Of a stretch of 64,000 nucleotides of DNA, positions 1-8,212 are shown piece by piece (the stretch's first letter is position 1; the number at the start of each line of letters is the position of its first letter). Below the pieces are notes generated by a model. That model made no database searches, was not told the origin of the DNA, and saw only the letters and a program-made list of their open reading frames with translations. The translations under genes were made by a program, and so were the position numbers. The DNA is from DASSSY01 sp035708205 (lineage in GTDB: Bacteria > Bacteroidota > Bacteroidia > Chitinophagales > Chitinophagaceae): NCBI GenBank assembly GCA_035708205.1, contig DASSSY010000004.1, positions 124,001 to 188,000 of the forward strand. Reading direction: 5' to 3'.

Positions 1-2840
1 TCGAACGTATTGTTTTGTACCGGCGTACCGCTGAGTGCCAGGCGGTTTTTACTGTTCAGCAACAAAGACGCCCGCGCCACCTGGGACACCGGATTCTTAA
101 TGGCCTGCGATTCATCCAGAACAACGTAGTCGAACGTGCAGGACGATAACATTTTAATATCGCTGCGCAAAGTGCCGTAAGTGGTAATGACCAGACTGCC
201 TGCTTCCTGCAATTCCTTAATGGACGTGCTCCTGGAGGGCCCATGGTGAATCGTGTACCGGATACCTGCCGTGAATTTGTTGATTTCACTTTCCCAGTTA
301 TACACTAATGTCGTCGGGCAGACAATCAGGAAAAAAGCCTGAGGGTTGTGATTGAGGTAATGCTGCAGGAACGTCAGGGTTTGCAGGGTCTTACCCAAAC
401 CCATATCATCCGCCAGAATACCACCCCAGCCCGTTTCATTCAGGAAGTTCATCCATTGCATTCCCGCTTTCTGGTAGGGGCGCAGCTCGGCCGCAACATT
501 ATCAGGGACCGGGATATTCTGCATCGCTTCAAAATCAAAAGATTGTATCCGGGCTTTATGCTCGGCCAGTTGGCTGCGAATGGCCTCTTCTTCAATATCT
601 TCCTCGGCATTTTCCAAAGCGGCTAAATGCAATTTCTTCAGACGTAAGGTATTGCTGCCGTTCAGCGCGCCCATTTTAATCATGAGCGAATATTTGTTCA
701 TCCACTCTTCAGTCAAAAGCCCCATGCTGCCATCACGGAGCATGACAAAATTTTGCTTTTTCGATAATGCTTTCTTGACATCCCCAATGGACACGCGTTC
801 ATCGCCGAACGTCAGCTCTATTTCCGTATCGAACCAGTCAATTCCGGTAGCAATCTGAAGTTTTGTTTTAGGCTTATTAGGATTTATTTTCAGCTGACGA
901 AGATTGTCGTAACCAATGATCTTGACATTCTCTTCCTTCATCTTATCCATGAACTCGAAGTACCAGTTCCCTTTCAGCGCTTCTTTTGAGGGCAGTAAAA
1001 ACGCTGCCGACTTGCGGCTTTCCTGCATCAGCGGATGCAGGTAGCGCAAACGGTTCAGGAAGGTCTGTTCCGCAGCCATGTCGCGGCTCTGCACATTCAG
1101 AATGCCGCTTTCCGCCCAGGCAACCGGCTGATTGTCCAGCCACTCCCGTTCCAAATGGCCATAGACGAAAACCGGTTTGAGGATCATAAGCTTATCCGTT
1201 TCTTTCAGGTGCAAGCGCAATTCGGGCTCATGAGGGGGAAGCTCCCGTTTCAGGCTTTTGTCAAAATCGACGGGGACATGTTTACTAAAAGGCAGGGCCT
1301 TTTCTTCCAGAAACGCCGGCCAGCCGCTGGCATCAATTATCTTTTTATCAGCGCCGTCAAACTGTTCCAGAATATTGATGACCTCTAAAGACCGGGCGGC
1401 AAAAACCTTACCGTCAAACAGGATCAGGGCGGCGTTCAGCGGCACCACCTCCTGATCGGGCAGGGTCTCCCCGCCGAGACAATAGTCCCGGCTCATGATC
1501 ACATTGCCTGTTCCATTGTCCACTTTGAATTTTAAAGAGACGCTGAAAACCTCTGACGGAAACTGAACGGGCTGGAGATTCTTTTTGGAAAAAGGTTGGC
1601 CTTCAGGCAACCAATAGGTAAAGGGAAAATCAGAAAACCGTTGTAGAAGGCTTTGATAACGGGGCAGATAAAAATCCCAGACCTGATGCCTGAGCTCGTC
1701 CTCCAGGCGTGGTGTTTTCAATTTCTTCTCTATATCATCCAAAAATTCGCCAAAGGGCATATTGCGTTTAATATGCCTGATCAATTCATCGGAAGAGCAA
1801 AGTTTCCGAATCGCAGTGATCAGCACCCGGTCCTGATTATCCAAACCGGAAGAGGCGATATACCGTTCCGGCGCCGCCCGTTTGATCTTATGGATAAGCG
1901 CCGTTTCATCGTCGTCCGGTTCACCCGAAATGAGTTGAAAAGTTGTAAAAGGGAAAAGGCTGCCCTTTTGCTCCACCGCCACCCCGTAACGTAAGTTACT
2001 CTCCACTTCCGAATTTTCCTGGGCCATAGTCTGAGGTTGCAGGGAGATTTTCTTGATGGAGGCATCCAAAACACGTAAAAATAATTTCCCCTCATGGAAT
2101 GCGAACTCAAATTTACCGCTCAGATCGTCCTTCAAGGAATAACCGTAAAGACCGAGCAATTTATTCTTTTGCGCTTCCCAATCGCGAATGGTACTAAAAT
2201 AATGGCTGCCTTTTTCCTCATAAAGCTGCAAGAAAACGGCTACTTTATGGACACATAAGGGGTGTTTATGTTCGTCACAGGAACAGGACGTGTCAAAATA
2301 ACGTTCCTCGTTTTGACGGATAACCACCGGAAAAGTTTTCCCTGCCCGGTCGGTAACCATTGCCCTTACGGTATCATTCAGGGCTTCGTTGATGCGGACC
2401 GCACCCTGCATGGACGCTAGGACGGAAGCTTTGTGATAAATGTCGGCGCCCGAAAACAGCTTCAGGTAATGCTGGGTAATTTGCCGCATGCGCACGGTGG
2501 TGTCCTTTTGATCAAAGGACAATTCGATATTGTCGAAAAACCCGCTTTCCGCCAGGTCGTTCAGCTGGAACAGGGCCGCAGCCTCATGCTTGCAAACGCT
2601 GCCCATATTGTAAGGACACTGGCAGCGCATGGATATCTTCTTGCCATGACCGTAATTGTCGATCTTAACCCGGTATTGGTTATAATAAACATCGTTCCGG
2701 ACACGGAAAATTACCGACTCTGTGATAGGATCGTTTTCTACTAGCTGCACGCCACCGGTGTGAAAGATCTTTTTTCCCCTGCGGATAACCTCGTCCGTGG
2801 CGTTATGATAAATGTGTTTTAATATTTCTGATAATGCCAT
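1..2840 (-). CDS. SWIM zinc-finger SNF2-family DEAD/DEAH-like helicase (3' end beyond window)
   Basis: The minus-strand frame opens at ATG 2838-2840 and runs off the left edge, so the C-terminal helicase lobe is missing. Two SWIM zinc motifs (CxC-x7-CxH) are seen in the N-terminal part: Cys73, Cys75, Cys83, His85 and Cys186, Cys188, Cys196, His198. A long divergent middle section follows, then the SNF2 ATPase core with motif I DDMGLGKT (around 385-410) and motif II DESQ (around 102-130). The family couples ATP hydrolysis to translocation on double-stranded DNA and is thought to remodel protein-DNA complexes; the substrate of bacterial SWIM-SNF2 proteins is not known. It is probably transcribed alone from the TAACTTTG box at 2875-2882. 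Domain calls are secure, function is general. Confidence 0.9.
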   Translation of the reverse strand, partial: MALSEILKHIYHNATDEVIRRGKKIFHTGGVQLVENDPITESVIFRVRNDVYYNQYRVKIDNYGHGKKISMRCQCPYNMGSVCKHEAAALFQLNDLAESGFFDNIELSFDQKDTTVRMRQITQHYLKLFSGADIYHKASVLASMQGAVRINEALNDTVRAMVTDRAGKTFPVVIRQNEERYFDTSCSCDEHKHPLCVHKVAVFLQLYEEKGSHYFSTIRDWEAQKNKLLGLYGYSLKDDLSGKFEFAFHEGKLFLRVLDASIKKISLQPQTMAQENSEVESNLRYGVAVEQKGSLFPFTTFQLISGEPDDDETALIHKIKRAAPERYIASSGLDNQDRVLITAIRKLCSSDELIRHIKRNMPFGEFLDDIEKKLKTPRLEDELRHQVWDFYLPRYQSLLQRFSDFPFTYWLPEGQPFSKKNLQPVQFPSEVFSVSLKFKVDNGTGNVIMSRDYCLGGETLPDQEVVPLNAALILFDGKVFAARSLEVINILEQFDGADKKIIDASGWPAFLEEKALPFSKHVPVDFDKSLKRELPPHEPELRLHLKETDKLMILKPVFVYGHLEREWLDNQPVAWAESGILNVQSRDMAAEQTFLNRLRYLHPLMQESRKSAAFLLPSKEALKGNWYFEFMDKMKEENVKIIGYDNLRQLKINPNKPKTKLQIATGIDWFDTEIELTFGDERVSIGDVKKALSKKQNFVMLRDGSMGLLTEEWMNKYSLMIKMGALNGSNTLRLKKLHLAALENAEEDIEEEAIRSQLAEHKARIQSFDFEAMQNIPVPDNVAAELRPYQKAGMQWMNFLNETGWGGILADDMGLGKTLQTLTFLQHYLNHNPQAFFLIVCPTTLVYNWESEINKFTAGIRYTIHHGPSRSTSIKELQEAGSLVITTYGTLRSDIKMLSSCTFDYVVLDESQAIKNPVSQVARASLLLNSKNRLALSGTPVQNNTF

Positions 2841-2874
2841 CGCTCAACTGGAGCCTTTGAAAAAGGCGAAGCGG

Positions 2875-2882
2875 CAAAGTTA
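2875..2882 (-). promoter_or_regulatory. Bacteroidota -7 promoter box for the SNF2 gene
   Basis: Read on the minus strand this is TAACTTTG, an exact match to the Bacteroidota sigma-ABfr -7 consensus TAnnTTTG. It lies 34 nt before the ATG at 2840. No convincing -33 TTTG partner was identified by eye. Confidence 0.5.
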
Positions 2883-3048
2883 AGAAAAAAGAAGGAGGAA
2901 GACAGCGAAAAAGCGATAAAAGAAAACAAAAGACAATCGATTTTTCCGCCATCATAGCGTAATTGTCTTAAATAGCTAAATTGTCATCATGTGTCCCCGA
3001 ATGATGCGGGACATCCTGAAGCCTTGATCATGCCGATCTGATTCCCTT

Positions 3049-3594
3049 TTACCGATCATCCGGTTGTTGCCGACGGCTGATCAACCGGTCCAAAAAAGAC
3101 AGGAACAGGGCCTCCTGTTCTTTGTTTAAGTATTCTATGGGAATGGGGGTGCTCAGGCAGTGAAAATCACCTTCTTTAGATTCGATCTGGATAAGGTTGG
3201 GCCGCTTTGAACCTAAAAAAGAATGGGTTTTATAACCGCAAATGTCGCTGCATAAAAATTCAAGATGACGAACTACCGAACCGGAACGCGAATACCGGTA
3301 ATAGTTGGACGACTGCACGGAACCCGAAACAGATTCTAAATACTCGATATGCAGCACGCCATTATCCACATAGCATTCAAAATATTCTTTGGTTTTATAA
3401 AGAATAACACTGCAAACCCCGGCCGCTAAGAACAAACAACCGACAAGCCATTGCCAGGCCTGAAAACGCAACGCTAAGACCAGGCCAACCGCCAATGCCG
3501 TTAAACCGGTAATGCCGGCTTTTCGTGCTTTTTTCTTAGCGATGGACCGTTTTCCGGGATTTGCCTGCCTTGTGGAAACAACTATCGTGCGCAT
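3049..3594 (-). CDS. Hypothetical inner-membrane protein with two N-terminal TM segments
   Basis: The 181-residue protein starts at ATG 3594; a TTG one codon upstream also fits but is less likely. A basic N-terminus (RKARKAG) precedes two closely spaced hydrophobic stretches (about residues 29-45 and 48-65), followed by a cytoplasmic domain of about 115 residues with alternating hydrophobic and polar strands. The layout resembles small bacterial proteins with a two-TM hairpin and a PH-like domain, but no diagnostic motif is visible and no family is claimed. The neighbours, a SNF2 helicase and a small acidic protein, give no functional hint. Confidence 0.7.
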   Translation of the reverse strand: MRTIVVSTRQANPGKRSIAKKKARKAGITGLTALAVGLVLALRFQAWQWLVGCLFLAAGVCSVILYKTKEYFECYVDNGVLHIEYLESVSGSVQSSNYYRYSRSGSVVRHLEFLCSDICGYKTHSFLGSKRPNLIQIESKEGDFHCLSTPIPIEYLNKEQEALFLSFLDRLISRRQQPDDR

Positions 3595-3720
3595 CAAATA
3601 TATGTTTTGCCCGGTGATACCGGGCGCTCAAATCCGGCTCAGAAACGGACATAACTGCTTATGCAAGTTGCTTCTTTGCTTCTCATTTCCCGGAAATAAA
3701 TCACCGGGAAATAAAAAGAT

Positions 3721-3942
3721 CTAATACTCATCTTCGTTAAAAAAGAAATCTTCCTGGGTAGGGTAGTCCGGCCAAACGTCCTCAACGCCTTCATACATCT
3801 CACCTTCATCTTCCAGCTCCTGCAGGTTTTCAACAACCTCTAAAGGCGCGCCCGAACGAATGGCATAGTCAATCAATTCATCTTTCGTAGCCGGCCAGGG
3901 CGCTTCTTCCAAATGTGACGCTAATTCTAGGGTCCAAAACAT
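3721..3942 (-). CDS. DUF2795-like small acidic protein
   Basis: A 73-residue, strongly acidic protein with the pattern LASHLEEAPWPATKDELIDYAIRSG followed by an acidic tail ending in FFFNEDEY. The helical WPATKDELIDYA-type core is characteristic of a small family (DUF2795) found as a stand-alone protein in many Bacteroidota; its molecular role is unknown. The ATG at 3942 is the only sensible start. The gene appears monocistronic, with about 125 nt to the upstream-read neighbour. Confidence 0.75.
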   Translation of the reverse strand: MFWTLELASHLEEAPWPATKDELIDYAIRSGAPLEVVENLQELEDEGEMYEGVEDVWPDYPTQEDFFFNEDEY

Positions 3943-4115
3943 ATTTTAATGTATTTTAATGTGTTTACAAATTTTGGCAAATGTAAGCTTTCCGAACAAA
4001 AAACAAACACTTGAACGAAAAAGATATCCTTGATACAATTTCAGTCCTGGGTTTGTCCTGGGCTATTGACTGATTTGCTGCAGCAATGTTTAACCGGCCT
4101 TCAAGAAATCTCCCC

Positions 4116-4123
4116 TATCTTTG
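4116..4123 (+). promoter_or_regulatory. -7 promoter box upstream of the LolD-like gene
   Basis: TATCTTTG matches TAnnTTTG exactly and sits 25 nt before the ATG at 4149, implying a short leader of roughly 20 nt. Confidence 0.5.
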
Positions 4124-4148
4124 AACCATTTTCAGGAATGGACGAGCG

Positions 4149-4835
4149 ATGAACACAAAACAGGCAAATACGATTATCTTAAAAGCTGAAAAGCTGTACA
4201 AGAATTATGGGCAGTTAACCGTGCTGAACAATGTTTCCATAAGCATTCGTCCAGGCGAGTTTGTGGCGGTGACCGGTCATTCCGGCGCAGGCAAAAGTAC
4301 CCTCCTTCACATTTTGGGAGGTCTCGATAAGCCGGATCAAGGTTCCGTCCGATTTCTGGATGAAGACATCTTAATGCTATCCGCCAAAAAGCAATTACGC
4401 TTTCGAAATGACCATATCGGCTTTGTTTTCCAGTTCCATCACTTATTACCCGAATTTACCGCTGTTGAGAACGTCAGCATGCCTTTATGGATAAAAGGCG
4501 TCCATAAAAACGAAGCGGAAAGACAAGCGCTGGCTGTTCTGGAACGGGTTGGCCTGCCGCACCGGGCCAGCCATAAGCCGGGCGCACTTTCCGGCGGCGA
4601 GCAACAACGGGTGGCCATTGCCCGCGCGCTGATTAACCGGCCGGATATTATTTTTGCCGACGAACCCACCGGTAATTTAGATTCAGAAAACGCAAGGGTT
4701 ATCCATCAATTATTTTTAGAGCTGCAGAAGGAATTCCGGCTGACCTTTGTAGTCGTTACCCATAACGAGGAACTGGCTTCACTGGCAGAACGGGAATTGA
4801 AGATGAAAGACGGGATGTTTGTTCCGGAGAACTGA
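4149..4835 (+). CDS. ABC transporter ATP-binding protein, LolD/MacB/FtsE type
   Basis: A 228-residue stand-alone ATPase. Visible motifs are Walker A GHSGAGKS (about residue 44), the Q-loop (FVFQFHHLLPEFTAVENV), signature LSGGEQQRVAIARAL, Walker B IIFADEPTGNLD and the H-switch VVVTHNEEL. The GNLDSEN sequence after Walker B and the FQFHHLLPEF segment are typical of the LolD branch, which powers release of lipoproteins from the inner membrane to LolA; MacB- and FtsE-type ATPases are close relatives. In Bacteroidota the permease gene is commonly elsewhere, as here: no permease lies next to it. It is the only rightward gene in the first 20 kb. Confidence 0.88.
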   Translation: MNTKQANTIILKAEKLYKNYGQLTVLNNVSISIRPGEFVAVTGHSGAGKSTLLHILGGLDKPDQGSVRFLDEDILMLSAKKQLRFRNDHIGFVFQFHHLLPEFTAVENVSMPLWIKGVHKNEAERQALAVLERVGLPHRASHKPGALSGGEQQRVAIARALINRPDIIFADEPTGNLDSENARVIHQLFLELQKEFRLTFVVVTHNEELASLAERELKMKDGMFVPEN

Positions 4836-5204
4836 TAGTTCAAGGTAGAACATATACAAAAAGGCAAGGGTAAATATCATACAACTTTCAAGGATTTCTA
4901 GTCCGAAGAATCCCTCAGCCATTTTCAAAAAAGTCATAATAATAAAAGTCCGGCTACCGTCAATGTTATGCATCAACTGCAACCGACTTATAAGGTTATC
5001 AGGCAATTCAACCAACCTGAGAACCTTGGCAGCTATAAAAATAGCGAGACCAAGCTAAAGATGGATCGGACCTTCTTCTTCCTGTATCCCGGTCCCGGTA
5101 TGTCAATCGTATAGTATTGTTTTTTTACCGATACAATATCGATGCTTCCGGGTGAAGATAACCGATTTTCCCCTTAAACGAATAGGTTAAATATTTAATA
5201 TTCT
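4836..5204. other. Intergenic stretch with a possible coding relic
   Basis: No intact gene is seen between the LolD-like stop and the broken gene to the right. On the + strand a frame without stops runs from about 4903 to 5114 (about 70 codons, no early start codon) and is preceded in the same frame by one stop and a further coding-like stretch (4847-4902). This could be the decayed tail of a gene, but the composition evidence is weak. An inverted repeat TATTGT...ACAATA follows at about 5117-5144. Confidence 0.3.
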
Positions 5205-5674
5205 TTAACCAAAAAGATCGTTTGAGCCAACGGTAAAATAGACGATGAAATCATATCTATAGTTATCGTTGTTCATGTCGTAAATATCTATCAGACAAGC
5301 GTCCATTCCCTGCGAGAATTTCTTTACGACTTTGCCATCAGTTTTATAATCGCAGGGGCCGTTTGCGGCACAGTCGCTTCTGAAAAACAAGCCATTGGAT
5401 ATTCATTAATCAAATTACAGCCAAGCCGGTAAGCTAATTGTGGTATTTCTTTTGTGACGTAAATAAGCATCCGTTTTCCGTTTGCTTTTTCTAGGTGAAG
5501 CCATACGCTGTCCAATCGTATTGCCAGCAAAGAAAGGAATTGTCTTTAAGCTTTTGCCTATCGCAATAGGCATTATATACGCAGTGCTGTCGTTTGCGCA
5601 ACCACATGTTTTGTCTTGTGCCGCAGCATTGATATAGAAAACTAACAAAAGGAACACGCCGAAATAATATCTCA
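5205..5674 (-). pseudogene. Broken gene for a small secreted protein (two frameshifts)
   Basis: Three overlapping minus-strand reading frames join into one sensible product. Frame 1 begins at ATG 5674 with a signal peptide (MRYYFGVFLLLVFYINAAAQ) and continues to about 5530. The sense then moves to a second frame covering roughly 5530-5395 (VWLHLEKANGKRMLIYVTKE region). It moves again near a T-rich run at about 5385-5395 into a third frame that ends at 5205 with a Tyr/Asp-rich C-terminus (IDIYDMNNDNYRYDFIVYF). The restored protein would be about 155 residues, exported, and of unknown function. The disruption could be genuine decay or sequencing error in homopolymers. Confidence 0.6.
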
Positions 5675-5710
5675 TAGGGCGTGAATAACCGTTAAGCATC
5701 TTCTCTTTAT

Positions 5711-6010
5711 TTAATCTTTCAACACCGCCCGGGAAACCATTGTCCAGGCCTCCGCCTTTTGGGCAAACAATTTCCTGGTGGCCGTCCAGGTATCTTTAAA
5801 AAACGGTGAACGACGATAGGCTTCCAGGGCGACTTCATCTTCCCAAATGCTATAAGTAAAACAAACCAGCCCATTGCTCTTTTCCTGCAACATTTCTAAA
5901 TGAAGACAACCTTGATTGGCTTTAATATGCTCCCTTCTTTCTTCAAAAAGCTTTAGGAAACCCGCTATGGTATCCTCCCGGAATGTCATTTTGACTAATC
6001 GGGTAATCAT
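5711..6010 (-). CDS. Antibiotic biosynthesis monooxygenase (ABM) domain protein
   Basis: A 99-residue protein with the single ferredoxin-like ABM fold pattern: MITRLVKMTF strand, helix FLKLFEERREHIKANQGCLHLEML, then YSIWEDEVALEAYRRSPFFKDTW. Members of this fold include quinone monooxygenases (YgiN), heme-degrading enzymes and many uncharacterised dimeric proteins, so the substrate cannot be assigned. Its start overlaps the stop of the upstream SAM hydrolase gene by 4 nt (6007-6010), indicating translational coupling in the same operon. Confidence 0.8.
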   Translation of the reverse strand: MITRLVKMTFREDTIAGFLKLFEERREHIKANQGCLHLEMLQEKSNGLVCFTYSIWEDEVALEAYRRSPFFKDTWTATRKLFAQKAEAWTMVSRAVLKD

Positions 6011-6792
6011 GAAAAAACGATTTTTATTTTATTGTAAACCAATTGCTCCTGCCGCGTTAAGGACAATCCGAACAACTGTGCTGCGGAGCCATGATTCACG
6101 GCAATTTCCATAAAGCCGCCGGCATTAAACAGGCAAAGCTTTTCGCCCTCGGGAACATCGGAATAATGCTGGCTGATCTGTTCAAGGGCATTATGCCGGG
6201 AAAAATTAATGCTGAACGAACGTCCTTTCCGCTCGGCTTCAAACATGGATTGCTGAAGGTTGAGGACAACATTACCAAAACGATCGACATGAATGATCTG
6301 GCAGGCAATACTATTGTCTTCAATATAGGGCTCAAAGGGCAGAGAACTTTCCCTGGCCTTTGTTGGGCTTAGCCCCTGGCGGGAGTAGTCCTCCTCCTGC
6401 CAGCTTTTAAGAAACCTGGCGATACCATTCAGCCATTCCGTAAAATTCCGTCCCTGGATCGCTAAAGCATAAACAGCTTCGGCTTTCCGGCCAAAAGCCA
6501 ACGGAAGCAAGCCATTATCGGCGCTAATGACAACCTGGCCCTCAACCACTGCCAGCAAATAGTTTTCCACGTTTTGTACAAACCAATCGATAAGCGACAG
6601 ATGAACGGTTTTTTCCGGAAAATAAGGCAGGCTGCTCTTCAGGAAATAACAGCCCTGCAATAAATGATGGGGTGAAATATCGTGGCTCAAATCCACAATC
6701 CTCGCCCCCGGCATCTCTTTTAACAAAATGCCCTTAGCAATGCCCGGCAAAAAATCGCCGTTGCCGAAATCTGAAAGTAGGGTGATGATCAT
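6007..6792 (-). CDS. SAM hydrolase / SAM hydroxide adenosyltransferase family (DUF62)
   Basis: A 261-residue protein. It begins with the family hallmark TLLSDFGNGDFLPGIAKGIL and has DLSHDISPHHLLQGCYFLKSSLPYF, the ISADNGLLPLAF segment, and a C-terminal barrel with HVDRFGNVVLNL. Characterised members use water (hydroxide) to cleave S-adenosylmethionine to adenosine and methionine; homologues include fluorinase and chlorinase, which carry special insertions not evident here. It lies 9 nt after the RND adaptor gene and overlaps the ABM gene, so it is part of a leftward operon. Being two genes from metG, a link to methionine recycling is possible but only inferred. Confidence 0.88.
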   Translation of the reverse strand: MIITLLSDFGNGDFLPGIAKGILLKEMPGARIVDLSHDISPHHLLQGCYFLKSSLPYFPEKTVHLSLIDWFVQNVENYLLAVVEGQVVISADNGLLPLAFGRKAEAVYALAIQGRNFTEWLNGIARFLKSWQEEDYSRQGLSPTKARESSLPFEPYIEDNSIACQIIHVDRFGNVVLNLQQSMFEAERKGRSFSINFSRHNALEQISQHYSDVPEGEKLCLFNAGGFMEIAVNHGSAAQLFGLSLTRQEQLVYNKIKIVFS

Positions 6793-6801
6793 TTTTCCCG
6801 C

Positions 6802-8166
6802 TTATTCCTTGCTTTCGCTTTCATAAAGTTCGTTCTTGGGCACCGTGCTGACCGGCATGCCATCTTCCAAAAGCCGCGCGATAGCGCTATACGGGGCGAT
6901 AACCACCTGGTCCTTTGCTTTTACACCGCTTAAAACCTGAATGTATTCATTATTCTGAATGCCAGTTTTGACTTTTTTCAATTTGACTTTCCCGTTGGCC
7001 TTGTCATAAACAAAAACCGCAGTCTGCAGATCATCATTTGCACGGGCATTATTCGTAGAATCGCTTTTGTTTCCAGGGCTTCTTGTAGTTACGGCATTAA
7101 TGGGCACAGCCAGAACATGATGGGCGCTTTGTGTATGAATGGCCACACTGGCACTCATGCCGGGCTTAAACAGGAATTTTCCTTTCCCTAATTTCCGGCG
7201 AAGCGACTGGTAGGATGATGGTAAAATTAAAATATGTACCGTATAATTAGTTACCTGGTCTGCATTGGCATCCGTGCCGAGATTGCTGCTGGCGCTGGAA
7301 TTTAAAGCGACGCTGGAAACCGCGATCTTGGAGACAATGCCCCTGAAGGTTTCATTACGATAGGCGTCCACCGTAATTTCACTGGTATCACCAATATCGA
7401 CCTTGGTAATATCCGTTTCGCTGACATCCACCCGGACTTCCATATGGCCAAGATCCGCGATGGTCATGACCTGGGTACCATCCATTTGTTGCGTACCGAC
7501 AACCCGTTCTCCGTTTTTGACCAAAAGTTGGGAAATGATACCCGAAGTCGGTGAGTTAATAACGGTTCTGTTCAGGTTCTCCTGCGATTGCGACAGCCCG
7601 GCCTGAGCACCAATAACGCCATACCGGTTTCCTGATACGGTGGCTTTGGACGCTTGATAATTTGCCCTGGCCGCCAGGTAATTACTTTTCAGCTGCTCGA
7701 ATTCACTGGCACTGATCACTTTGTTCTTGTACAGCGTTTTATTTCTTTCATAATCAGCTTCGGCACGCTGATACTGGGCCTTCGCCTGTGCAGCCATCTG
7801 CCGGGCGTTAGCTAGGGAAGAACGGGCCTGATCCATCTGCGCTTCAGACTGGCTGACCTGCGTTTTATAAATTACCGGGTCTATTTTCATCAGCAGCTGG
7901 CCTTTCACTACCGAATCACCCTCGATAACAGGCAATTCGACAATTTCTCCACTCACATCGGCTTTTATGCGCACTTCGGTTTCCGGATATACTTTTCCGC
8001 TGGCATCTACTGTTTCCGTAATGTCATGATAAGCCACCGCTTCTACCGCGACCTTAACATTACCGGATCCGCCGATACAACCTGCGGCTTTAAGAATGAT
8101 CAACAAAAAAATCAAACCGACCAATACCCCAATCCACAAACCCAAGCGCTTTTTCCTTATTGCCAT
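6802..8166 (-). CDS. HlyD/MacA-type periplasmic adaptor subunit of an efflux pump
   Basis: The 454-residue protein has one N-terminal hydrophobic anchor (LWIGVLVGLIFLLIILKAAG), then a lipoyl half-motif (VRIKADVSGEIVELPVIEGDSVVKGQLLMKID). A long alpha-helical hairpin with heptads (about residues 100-185) follows, then the second lipoyl half (VINSPTSGIISQLLVKNGERV), a beta-barrel and the membrane-proximal domain. A Cys directly after the anchor (AAGC) could alternatively be lipidated. Adaptors of this class bridge MacB- or RND-type inner-membrane pumps to TolC-like outer-membrane channels. No pump or TolC gene is adjacent, which is unusual; the LolD/MacB-like ATPase at 4149 is in the opposite orientation and need not be a partner. 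Confidence 0.88.
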   Translation of the reverse strand: MAIRKKRLGLWIGVLVGLIFLLIILKAAGCIGGSGNVKVAVEAVAYHDITETVDASGKVYPETEVRIKADVSGEIVELPVIEGDSVVKGQLLMKIDPVIYKTQVSQSEAQMDQARSSLANARQMAAQAKAQYQRAEADYERNKTLYKNKVISASEFEQLKSNYLAARANYQASKATVSGNRYGVIGAQAGLSQSQENLNRTVINSPTSGIISQLLVKNGERVVGTQQMDGTQVMTIADLGHMEVRVDVSETDITKVDIGDTSEITVDAYRNETFRGIVSKIAVSSVALNSSASSNLGTDANADQVTNYTVHILILPSSYQSLRRKLGKGKFLFKPGMSASVAIHTQSAHHVLAVPINAVTTRSPGNKSDSTNNARANDDLQTAVFVYDKANGKVKLKKVKTGIQNNEYIQVLSGVKAKDQVVIAPYSAIARLLEDGMPVSTVPKNELYESESKE

Positions 8167-8212
8167 AAAATGAGTTTCTAATTGTTCGTGTATAAAGAAT
8201 TTTAAATTAAAA

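Noticed and set aside
4779..5015. Minus-strand 78-codon frame beside the LolD-like gene
   Set aside because: It overlaps the end of the ATPase gene, has no promoter and shows no convincing family; the opposite strand is as coding-like.
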